The notes beneath the pieces were generated by a model. It made no database searches and was not told the DNA's origin. It saw nothing but the letters and a program-made list of their open reading frames with translations. This document shows positions 1 through 6,954 of a DNA stretch of 7,023 bases, piece by piece (positions within the stretch are counted from its first letter, which is position 1; each line of letters starts with the position of its first letter). The position numbers and the translations under genes were made by a program. This DNA comes from an uncultured Bacteroidota bacterium. GTDB taxonomy: Bacteria; Bacteroidota; Bacteroidia; Chitinophagales; Chitinophagaceae. The DNA lies in the NCBI GenBank assembly GCA_903825095.1, contig CAIJZF010000028.1, forward strand, positions 1 through 7,023, read 5' to 3'.

Positions 1-2489
1 GCAGACTTACTTAAAGCAGCTACCGAGAAATTAGAGTGGTCATTACTACTATGCACACTAATAGTAGGTTGTAAGAATTGGGTGCTATCGGTTAGGTTCA
101 TAGCAGCTGCTATAATATTCATATGAACTGAATCCTTGGTACCCGTGCCACTAATTTTGCCATTTTTGATTAAATAACTATCCCAACTTGCAAGCGGAAT
201 GCCAGCGCTTAAGCTAATACTTTGTTTAGCAGAATTCAAACTGCCCTCCAATGTTAGATTGTTAAATCCGGATATTTCTTTTTTAAATAACCTTAAATAA
301 GGTTCGAAATAATTGGTTTTAATTTGAACGGTAAAATCCTGATTGGTAGGTGAGTTCTTTGGGGCATTAATATAAGTAGGGAAGTAGCGTTGCATAAAGT
401 ATTGTACGCTAGCGGGTAAACGTGCAATATTAAATTTCCCTGTTATGTTAGCATTGATATCATCGCTTGATATGGCTATTTTTTTAATTCCATTTTGAAT
501 ACTTGAAGCCAAGGTTAATGAATCAAAGTGTAGGGTACTGGATGCTCCTTTAAAATTGCCTTTATAAAACTTAGCATACCCAATAAAATTATCAATACTA
601 TCTCCTTCAAAATTGAAGTCTAGTTTACCCGCTAGCTGTATTTCATTTTTAGAAATATTTAATGCTTTTAAATTTGCATAATGTAAATCACTCACTGCAA
701 TAATTCTAGGTTTTCTTTGATTGAAGTCAATATTAAGATTACTTGTGAAATTTACATTCTCATCTTTAATACCTAATAAACCTGTAAAGGCCTTTTTTTG
801 TAATATACCTTTTGTGCTTATATGGGTATAAGTATATTTATTTACTTCAATAGAATCGATATTGCCTTGAATATTGGTTTTAACATTGTCTAAACTAAAA
901 GAACTGCCAGCAATACTTCCTTTAAAATTAACAAGGCCAATTAAATCGTTGTTTAATAGTTTGCCAATATTGAAACGATTGGTTTCTAATAGTCCTTCAT
1001 AACTAGGTTCTTTATGCTCAGGAAATTGTAATCGTATTTCAGTATTGGCTACACCAAGTTGAGTATTTATTTGGCCTTTAGTTAAAAAGTCATATAAACT
1101 ACCATTGAATTCACCTTTAAAATTCATAGCACCCAAGCTATTTACATTTAATTCGGTATTTGTTCGCAAGCTTGGAATCCAATTGGAGATATCGTTGTAG
1201 TTACTATTCGCAATTACATTAGTAAATTTAATTTGGGTATTACGCATATCTGGAATGCCCACCATAGAAAAGTTTCCCGTTAGTGTAGACTTATTATAGA
1301 ATGCTTTAAAGTCTTTTGTTTCAAAATTAGCTACACTTCCTAAAAAATGAAAGCTTGTATTTACTTTTTGATGTATGTTTTGAAGAGCTGGGGCAAAATA
1401 GGCTATATCATCGAAGGCAACACTGGCATTCGTCAAATGTGCTTTCATCACTACCTTGTCTATATAAGAAGGAAAGTCATAGGCTATATCCTTGTACTGC
1501 ATGGCATAATAACTACCAATACTGCTATTATTGGTTTTCAATAAAAATTTATTAAACTCCATTATTTCAGGGGTCATTCTAAACTGAGTGCTTAGTTTTT
1601 TTATTTCAAAGCCCGATCTTTCTTTAACGCGTAAATTTACACTTGCTTTAATGGTATCTTCTATGAAACTTGCCCTTCGAATGCTAGCGTTAATTTCCTT
1701 CATTCTAATATGTTCGCCATCAAAATAGGGGCTGGGTTGGTTAAATCCATTTTCGATCCACATCTTACCATTGATTACCTGAATTTCATTTGCAAAAATT
1801 TGTAAATGACTACCATTAAAATAGAGTTCCCCTTTTTTTCTTTTTATAGCTTTTGCAAGAGTTTTAACAGGGTTTAGTCCAGTTTTATTTTGGATTAAAT
1901 AATAGGGCTTATTAGCTATTATTTGATCTATATTAATATTATTACCATTAATAGACTTTACATTAACGAGTAAATTGTTAGAAGAAAAAATAGTTTTATT
2001 ACCCATCCACTCGTCATCACTAATAAATTGAATGGTAGAAATATCTAGTTTCTTAATATCAAATTGAATAGCTTTTTCTGAACTGTCTTTACCTTTACTG
2101 AATTGGTCAAGAATAAATTGATAATTCCATTTCTCGGTTTTTCGATGCAAATACAATTTAGTATTCACTAAACCAAGGTATTTTATAATAGGAGTATTAT
2201 TGGAGAAGTATAAGTCGCTTAATCTTAATTTTAAAGACTCGGTATAGACTAAACTGTCTTTATTTTCATCTCGAATAAGTATGTTTTGAATATCTAATTT
2301 ATCAAACAAAGAAAAGCGGACTTGACCCAATTCCACTGGAGCGCCAATAGACTTGCTAAAGGAAGAGGCAATACGATGCGCCACTTTATTTTGTACCCAT
2401 GGCAATAAGAATATCAGATAGATAAATAAGAATAAACCTACCACCGCAGCAGCAATAATTCTAAGTAGGGTAAACTTCTTATTTAACAA
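1..2489 (-). CDS. TamB/AsmA-like envelope protein, N-terminal part (C-terminus off the left edge)
   Basis: One minus-strand frame stays open from an in-frame TAG at 2537-2535 to the window edge. From the proposed TTG start it gives about 829 residues. The N-terminus has a short basic stretch (MLNKKF), then one hydrophobic segment at about residues 8-29, then PWVQNKVA and a segment reading SIGAPVELGQVRFSLFDKL that leads to LDIQNILIRDENKDSLVY. A membrane anchor followed by 'G-x-x-V-x-x-G-x-V' and 'L-x-x-x-x-x-x-D' strands is characteristic of TamB/AsmA-type proteins, which span the periplasm as long beta-rich structures and serve outer-membrane assembly or lipid transport. The rest is rich in N, S, I and K with alternating beta-strand patterns and no enzyme motif. 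Bacteroidota homologues are commonly about 1,400-1,700 residues, so roughly half is present; the diagnostic C-terminal TamB domain would lie outside. It sits 29 nt downstream of ggt on the same strand, so co-transcription is likely. The start is uncertain: the first in-frame ATG is at 2006-2004, about 160 codons in and past the anchor. Another AsmA-superfamily member is the main alternative. Confidence 0.72.
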   Translation of the reverse strand, partial: MLNKKFTLLRIIAAAVVGLFLFIYLIFLLPWVQNKVAHRIASSFSKSIGAPVELGQVRFSLFDKLDIQNILIRDENKDSLVYTESLKLRLSDLYFSNNTPIIKYLGLVNTKLYLHRKTEKWNYQFILDQFSKGKDSSEKAIQFDIKKLDISTIQFISDDEWMGNKTIFSSNNLLVNVKSINGNNINIDQIIANKPYYLIQNKTGLNPVKTLAKAIKRKKGELYFNGSHLQIFANEIQVINGKMWIENGFNQPSPYFDGEHIRMKEINASIRRASFIEDTIKASVNLRVKERSGFEIKKLSTQFRMTPEIMEFNKFLLKTNNSSIGSYYAMQYKDIAYDFPSYIDKVVMKAHLTNASVAFDDIAYFAPALQNIHQKVNTSFHFLGSVANFETKDFKAFYNKSTLTGNFSMVGIPDMRNTQIKFTNVIANSNYNDISNWIPSLRTNTELNVNSLGAMNFKGEFNGSLYDFLTKGQINTQLGVANTEIRLQFPEHKEPSYEGLLETNRFNIGKLLNNDLIGLVNFKGSIAGSSFSLDNVKTNIQGNIDSIEVNKYTYTHISTKGILQKKAFTGLLGIKDENVNFTSNLNIDFNQRKPRIIAVSDLHYANLKALNISKNEIQLAGKLDFNFEGDSIDNFIGYAKFYKGNFKGASSTLHFDSLTLASSIQNGIKKIAISSDDINANITGKFNIARLPASVQYFMQRYFPTYINAPKNSPTNQDFTVQIKTNYFEPYLRLFKKEISGFNNLTLEGSLNSAKQSISLSAGIPLASWDSYLIKNGKISGTGTKDSVHMNIIAAAMNLTDSTQFLQPTISVHSSNDHSNFSVAALSKS

Positions 2490-2498
2490 GTAGAGGGG

Positions 2499-2518
2499 TT
2501 TTTGTAAAAATACAAAAA
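2499..2518. repeat. Perfect 8-bp inverted repeat (A/T hairpin) between ggt and the tamB-like gene
   Basis: The plus strand reads TTTTTGTA (2499-2506), a four-base AAAA loop, then TACAAAAA (2511-2518): two perfectly complementary 8-bp arms. It begins at the base right after the ggt stop codon (2521-2519) and ends 9 nt before the proposed TTG start of the tamB-like gene. The stem has only one G-C pair, so it would be weak and is not a classical intrinsic terminator. On the minus-strand transcript it is followed by CCCC, not a U-tract. It could modulate readthrough or access to the TTG start, or be chance in A/T-rich DNA. Confidence 0.5.
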
Positions 2519-4258
2519 TTAATAGCCAGCTACGCTATCATCACCTCTTTTATCTCCAGCGGCTACACGTTTGCCATCGCCTGAAATTAAAATCCCATCC
2601 ATTCTACCAAATTTTCCTCTTCTGATGGTTTTATAGCCCATATTTTTCAGGCCAGCTTCAATATCCTCTGGGAAATCAGATTCTAAAGCAACTACATCTG
2701 GAATCCATTGATGATGGAATCTGGTGGCATCGATAGCTTGTTTAATGGTCATTTTATGGTCGATGATATTCACTAAACCTTCATAAACTTGATTGGGTAT
2801 GGTGGTGCCACCTGGTGTGCCAATACTTATATAAGGTTTGCCTTTCACAGTGACAAGGGTAGGTGTCATAGAACTTAACATTCTTTTACCTGGTTGAATA
2901 GAATTGGCTTCTCCACCCAAGGCCCCATACATATTAGGTACACCTGGTTTTACACTAAAGTCGTCCATTTCATTATTTAATAAAAAGCCTGCACCCGCTA
3001 CAATGGTTTTATTACCATAAGTATCGTTTAAAGTGGTGGTAATGGCCACCATATTACCTTCTTTGTCAATGACACTTAAGTGCGTTGTTTGCTCACTTTC
3101 GTGTGCCCCGCCAGCCACTGTTATTTTACTACTACCCGCTACACCTTCTTTATAATCGCTCATTCTTGCTTGCGCATAGCTATTACTAATTAAAGTTTTA
3201 GTGGGTACTTTCCAATAATCAGGATCGCCCATATGTTCTGCACGATCTGCATAGGCTCTTCTTTGTGATTCTACCATTAAGTTTACGGAAGCAAGTGTAT
3301 TCAATCCCATTTTCTCTACATTGAAAGGCTCAATCATTTGCATCATTTGTGCAATTAAAATTCCACCACTAGAAGGAGGGGCAAAACTTATTACATGATG
3401 GCCTCTATAATCAAACTCTAATGGTTTTCTAAATTTAGGTTTGTAGTTTTTCAAATCTTCTAATCCAACATAACCACCACTGTGCTGCATTTCTTTAACT
3501 ATATATTCAGCAGTAGCTCCTTCATAAAAACCTGCAAGCCCTTTTGCTTGAATGCGTTTAAGAGTAGCGGCAAGTTCTGGTTGAATTAATGTATCACCTG
3601 CTTTCCAAACTTCTTTTTGGGTAAATGCACTTGGAGCAGAACTATACTTTAAAAAATTGGCACGATCTGCATTTAAACCCTTGGATTCTCTTTCAGAAAT
3701 CACATAACCAAATTCAGCAAACTCAATAGCGGGTTCAATCAATTTTGCAAAAGGTAATTTTGCATAGGCATGTGTGCTTATCATTCCTGCAATACTTCCA
3801 GGAATACCTGAAGCAGAAGCACCTCTTGTAGATTTTCCATCAATAGGATTTCCTTGTTCATCTAAATACATATCTCTACTTGCTTTTGCTGGAGCGGCTT
3901 CACGATAATCAATGCCTATTAATTCACCATTTACTTTTCTAGCTAACATAAAACCTCCGCCACCAATATTGCCAGCCCCTGGAAATACCACGGCTAAACT
4001 TAATTGTGTAGCAATTGCTGCATCAAAGGCATTGCCTCCGTCTTGCATCATGGCTGCACCTACCATACTAGCTAAAGGATGTGCCGAGGTAACGGCGCCA
4101 TTGTCAAATGACTTTTCTTTCACTACTTCATATTGATAAGGATTAATATGAGGATGTGCTTTTAAAAAGGGTTGGGCCATTAATTTGCCTGTCAAAACAA
4201 GGGCAAATACTAGTATTATTGTTCTTAGAATAGTTAAAGAAGGAGTCGTTTTTTTCAT
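2519..4258 (-). CDS. ggt: Gamma-glutamyltransferase precursor (glutathione hydrolase)
   Basis: Complete 579-residue precursor of an N-terminal nucleophile hydrolase that transfers or hydrolyses the gamma-glutamyl group of glutathione and related compounds, expected in the periplasm. A signal peptide occupies residues 1-28 (KK, then a hydrophobic core, ending LMA|Q). The self-cleavage site is at EQ|TTHLSV, making Thr391 the nucleophile at the N-terminus of a 189-residue small subunit. Residues matching the E. coli enzyme include Arg119 in REAAP (substrate carboxylate), Thr409 and Asn411 in TTLND, Asp433 in NNEMDDF, Tyr444 of the lid loop in PNMYG, Ser462-Ser463 in LSSMTP, and Gly483-Gly484 in TPGGT. 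From Thr391 on, the numbering coincides with E. coli. Residue 430 is Glu, as in human GGT1, where E. coli has Gln. The C-terminus RGDDSVAGY is the usual family ending. No upstream extension is possible because an in-frame TGA lies at 4267-4265. It is divergent from the M14 peptidase gene and lies 29 nt upstream of the tamB-like gene. Confidence 0.97.
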   Translation of the reverse strand: MKKTTPSLTILRTIILVFALVLTGKLMAQPFLKAHPHINPYQYEVVKEKSFDNGAVTSAHPLASMVGAAMMQDGGNAFDAAIATQLSLAVVFPGAGNIGGGGFMLARKVNGELIGIDYREAAPAKASRDMYLDEQGNPIDGKSTRGASASGIPGSIAGMISTHAYAKLPFAKLIEPAIEFAEFGYVISERESKGLNADRANFLKYSSAPSAFTQKEVWKAGDTLIQPELAATLKRIQAKGLAGFYEGATAEYIVKEMQHSGGYVGLEDLKNYKPKFRKPLEFDYRGHHVISFAPPSSGGILIAQMMQMIEPFNVEKMGLNTLASVNLMVESQRRAYADRAEHMGDPDYWKVPTKTLISNSYAQARMSDYKEGVAGSSKITVAGGAHESEQTTHLSVIDKEGNMVAITTTLNDTYGNKTIVAGAGFLLNNEMDDFSVKPGVPNMYGALGGEANSIQPGKRMLSSMTPTLVTVKGKPYISIGTPGGTTIPNQVYEGLVNIIDHKMTIKQAIDATRFHHQWIPDVVALESDFPEDIEAGLKNMGYKTIRRGKFGRMDGILISGDGKRVAAGDKRGDDSVAGY

Positions 4259-4262
4259 AGCG

Positions 4263-4295
4263 GTTCAATTGAACAAGTAATTTACTTAAATATTT
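4263..4295. repeat. Three abutting palindromes upstream of ggt
   Basis: Three perfect dyads lie end to end with no base between them: GTTCAATTGAAC (4263-4274, 12 bp, no spacer), AAGTAA-T-TTACTT (4275-4287, 6-bp arms around one base) and AAATATTT (4288-4295, 8 bp). The block begins 4 bp upstream of the ggt start codon and overlaps the proposed -7 element. Such dyads suit binding by a dimeric regulator, or a structured mRNA leader for ggt. The pattern is plainly in the sequence; its function is inferred, and A/T-rich DNA makes short palindromes more frequent by chance. Confidence 0.5.
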
Positions 4296-4308
4296 AGTAT
4301 TCAACAAA
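4277..4308 (-). promoter_or_regulatory. Possible Bacteroidota-type promoter for ggt
   Basis: On the minus strand, TTTG (4308-4305) is followed after 20 nt by TAAATTAC (4284-4277). The phylum's housekeeping pattern is TTTG, about 19-21 nt, then TAnnTTTG; here the spacing and the TAnnTT part match but the final TG does not. Transcription would start near 4270, giving a leader of roughly a dozen bases before the ATG at 4258. This is a weak match and could be fortuitous. Confidence 0.22.
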
Positions 4309-4425
4309 CTAGCGCCTACCATTTGTGTAAAACTATCCTTATATAGCCTCATTTTAAGCCCAAACTTCCTTATTTTTAGGGGGTATAAATACGCACTTTA
4401 TTCTATAAAATTTAAGTATAAAAAA

Positions 4426-6921
4426 ATGAAAATTTTTAAATTTCAAGCAGTCCTATTGGTAGTTCTTTGTTTTGTATCTACCCTGCAAGCGCAGGTAGTG
4501 CCAAGTCCAGCCTCTTATCTTGGCTATACAGTAGGCACTCGATTTACAAGACACCATAATATAGTGTCTTATTTTAAGGTTGTTGCAGAAGCTGTGCCTG
4601 ATAGAGTTAAAATAATGAATTATGGCAAAACCAACGAAGGCCGTGACTTGTTAGTGGCAGCTATTGGACTTCCAGAAAATATTGCACAATTAGAAAAAAT
4701 TAGAAAACACAATAACGGATTAGTAGACGGTTCAGTAGAGGATTTAAATCAACCAGGTATTGTCTGGTTAAATTATAATGTACATGGCAATGAACCTTCT
4801 TCTTCAGAAGCAGCCATGCTAACTTTATTTGCCTTGGTGGATCCTTCCAATACTAAAACAAAAGAATGGTTAAAAAATACCATTGTCATGATTGACCCAT
4901 GTATTAATCCAGATGGAAGAGATAGATATGTGAATTGGTATAATAATGCGGTAGGGAATGCTATGAATGTAGACCCTCAAGCTAGAGAACACATGGAGCC
5001 TTGGCCTGCAGGCAGAACGAATCATTACAATTTTGATTTAAACCGTGATTGGGCTTGGCAAACACAAATTGAAAGTAGACAAAGAGTGGCTTTATATCAA
5101 CAATGGTATCCTCAAGTAGTAGTAGACTTTCATGAGCAAAGTTATAATCAACCTTATTTCTTTACACCTACTTCAGAACCTATTCATGATGCCATTACTA
5201 GTTGGCAAAAAGATTTTCAAATAAAGATTGGTAAAAATAATGCCAAGTACTTCGATCAAAATAACTGGTTGTTTTTTACCAAAGAAAGATTCGATATGCT
5301 TTATCCTTCTTATGGCGATTCTTATCCTATGTACAACGGAGCTATTGGTATGACTTACGAGAAAGGAGGTATTGGAGCAGGATTAGGTGTAATAGACAAT
5401 TCATTGGATACAGTTACTTTAGTAGCAAGAGCCACGCATCATTATACAACAGGGTTATCTACTATTGAGATTAGTTCTCAGCATAGAGAAAATTTATTAT
5501 CGGCATTTAAAAAATATTATGACAATAGTAGGGCTGGCACTATTTCAGAATATAAAACTTTTGTAATGACAGCGCCCAATGCCAATGCTTTAGAAGCCTT
5601 GGCGGGGTTACTTCAAAAAAATAATATTCAATATGGTACATTAGCTGCGGGTACTAGTTTTAAAGGCTTTGATTATGTTTCTAAAAAAGAAGGCGATTTC
5701 GTAAATGAAGGATACACATTAGCAGTGAATGCAGCGCAAGCACATGGTGTACTAGCGCGTGTTTTATTGGAGCCCATTACTCAAGTAAATGATTCAAACA
5801 CTTATGATATTACCACTTGGTCTTTACCTTATGCTTATGGAGTGCATGGTTATGCTAGTAAAGAAAAATTAGCTATCACAGCAGGCTTTACTGCGCCAAA
5901 GGTAGTAGTCGCTTCCACTGAATATGGTTATGTTATTCCTTACAATTCATTTAAGTCGGCAAGAGTATTAGCACAGCTATTACAAAAAAATATAAAAGTA
6001 AGATATGCTGAAAAAGCATTTGTAGTGGATGGTAAAAAAATGGAGGCGGGTACTTTAATTGTTTTAAAAACAAGCAATTTAGAGAATTGGGCTAGAGATA
6101 CTAAACAAGTATGCGAGCAACTACAATTAGAAGCTATTTCTGTGAATTCTGGTTGGGTAGAATCGGGCGCTGATTTTGGATCACCTAATGATAAAATAAT
6201 AAATCATGCCCCTAAAGTGGGCTTGTTTACAGGCGAGAATGTATCTGCACTTGCTGCAGGAGAAGTATGGAGTTATTTTGAACAACAATTAAATTATCCT
6301 ATTACGCAATTGAACTATTCCTTCTTAAGCAGAATAGATATTAATAAGTATGATGTGATTATTGCACCAGAAGGATCTTACAAGGATTTAAATAGTAAAG
6401 CTATCACTGAAAAATTACAAGCCTTTGTAAGAAAAGGGGGAGTGTTCATTGCATTTGAAACAGCGGCGCAACAATTATCTACCAATGCAGACTGGGGTTT
6501 TAAAATGAAAGAGATTACTAAAAACGATAAGGCAGATATTAATAAAACAAGTAAATACGGAGACAAAGTGGTAGACGCTTTACAAAGTTCTATTCCGGGT
6601 GCAATTTATAAAGTGTTTTTAGATGCATCTCATCCTATTGGTTTTGGTACTAATGGTATTTTTTATGATTTAAAACAAGATATGGTTACTTACGAACCTA
6701 GTAATGAAGCTTGGAATGTAGGACTATTGAAAAAAGAAAGCTATATGACAGGTTTTGCGGGCGTTAAAGCAAAGGCTGCCTTACAAGAAGGAGTAGTAAT
6801 AGGCGTTAAAGAATTAGGGTCTGGTAAATTAGTGTATATGGCAGATGATCCTATTTTCAGAAATTTCTGGGAGGGTGGAAAATTAATTTTAGCCAATGCG
6901 GTTTTCTTTAACGGTAAATAA
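4426..6921 (+). CDS. Secreted M14-family zinc carboxypeptidase with C-terminal amidotransferase-like domain
   Basis: Complete 831-residue exported metallopeptidase. A signal peptide covers residues 1-22 (MKIFKF, hydrophobic core, LQA|Q). The M14 catalytic domain spans about residues 30-355. Zinc ligands are His120 and Glu123 in NVHGNEPSS and His236 in VVVDFHEQS. NPDGRDR (161-167) and DLNRDW (204-209) carry the expected arginine and Asn-Arg substrate-binding residues. Glu312 in GMTYEKGG is the general base. The spacings resemble those of carboxypeptidase A (His69, Glu72, His196, Glu270). After a linker region (about 370-595), residues 597-831 resemble the class I glutamine amidotransferase-like fold seen at the C-terminus of large bacterial M14 peptidases. 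This part contains no cysteine, so it is not a working amidotransferase; its ending, DDPIFRNFWEGGKLILANAVFF, is typical of such domains. The ATG follows an A-rich leader and begins a good signal peptide. The enzyme should trim peptides outside the cytoplasm; the exact substrate is unknown. The next gene follows after 33 nt. Confidence 0.92.
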   Translation: MKIFKFQAVLLVVLCFVSTLQAQVVPSPASYLGYTVGTRFTRHHNIVSYFKVVAEAVPDRVKIMNYGKTNEGRDLLVAAIGLPENIAQLEKIRKHNNGLVDGSVEDLNQPGIVWLNYNVHGNEPSSSEAAMLTLFALVDPSNTKTKEWLKNTIVMIDPCINPDGRDRYVNWYNNAVGNAMNVDPQAREHMEPWPAGRTNHYNFDLNRDWAWQTQIESRQRVALYQQWYPQVVVDFHEQSYNQPYFFTPTSEPIHDAITSWQKDFQIKIGKNNAKYFDQNNWLFFTKERFDMLYPSYGDSYPMYNGAIGMTYEKGGIGAGLGVIDNSLDTVTLVARATHHYTTGLSTIEISSQHRENLLSAFKKYYDNSRAGTISEYKTFVMTAPNANALEALAGLLQKNNIQYGTLAAGTSFKGFDYVSKKEGDFVNEGYTLAVNAAQAHGVLARVLLEPITQVNDSNTYDITTWSLPYAYGVHGYASKEKLAITAGFTAPKVVVASTEYGYVIPYNSFKSARVLAQLLQKNIKVRYAEKAFVVDGKKMEAGTLIVLKTSNLENWARDTKQVCEQLQLEAISVNSGWVESGADFGSPNDKIINHAPKVGLFTGENVSALAAGEVWSYFEQQLNYPITQLNYSFLSRIDINKYDVIIAPEGSYKDLNSKAITEKLQAFVRKGGVFIAFETAAQQLSTNADWGFKMKEITKNDKADINKTSKYGDKVVDALQSSIPGAIYKVFLDASHPIGFGTNGIFYDLKQDMVTYEPSNEAWNVGLLKKESYMTGFAGVKAKAALQEGVVIGVKELGSGKLVYMADDPIFRNFWEGGKLILANAVFFNGK

Positions 6922-6954
6922 AATCATTAAAGGGTATAAATTACAAATTAAACC

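Larger units (their letters stand above)
4259..4425. promoter_or_regulatory. Divergent intergenic control region between ggt and the M14 peptidase gene
   Basis: This 167-bp A/T-rich gap separates two divergent start codons and must carry promoters for both directions. Towards ggt it holds three abutting palindromes and a partial match to the Bacteroidota promoter pattern, listed separately. Towards the peptidase gene I see no complete TTTG / TAnnTTTG pair; the best single -7-like match is TATTTTTA at 4371-4378, without a well-spaced upstream box. TATAAAA is repeated directly at 4404-4410 and 4417-4423, and TATAAAT occurs at 4384-4390. The seven A residues up to and including the ATG give the A-rich leader usual in this phylum. 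No Shine-Dalgarno box, riboswitch or RNA gene is recognisable. Confidence 0.6.

Noticed and set aside
1347..1555. Two overlapping plus-strand open frames of 65-66 codons
   Set aside because: They lie antisense to the long TamB-like frame, have no recognisable family features, and are explained by its codon composition.
2499..2518. Intrinsic terminator after ggt
   Set aside because: The stem has one G-C pair and, in the direction of ggt transcription, is followed by CCCC instead of a U-tract.
3912..4136. Plus-strand frame of 74 codons
   Set aside because: It is antisense to the highly conserved N-terminal part of ggt and shows only the complement of those codons.
4143..4352. Minus-strand frame of 69 codons overlapping the ggt start
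   Set aside because: It is out of frame with ggt, covers its signal-peptide region, lacks any domain, and would run across the promoter and palindromes.
6378..6566. Minus-strand frame of 62 codons that looks membrane-like
   Set aside because: It is antisense to the C-terminal domain of the M14 peptidase; its hydrophobicity follows from complementing Lys/Asn-rich codons.
6214..6918. Active glutamine amidotransferase fused to the peptidase
   Set aside because: No cysteine is present in this part and the expected nucleophile elbow is missing, so only the fold resemblance is kept.
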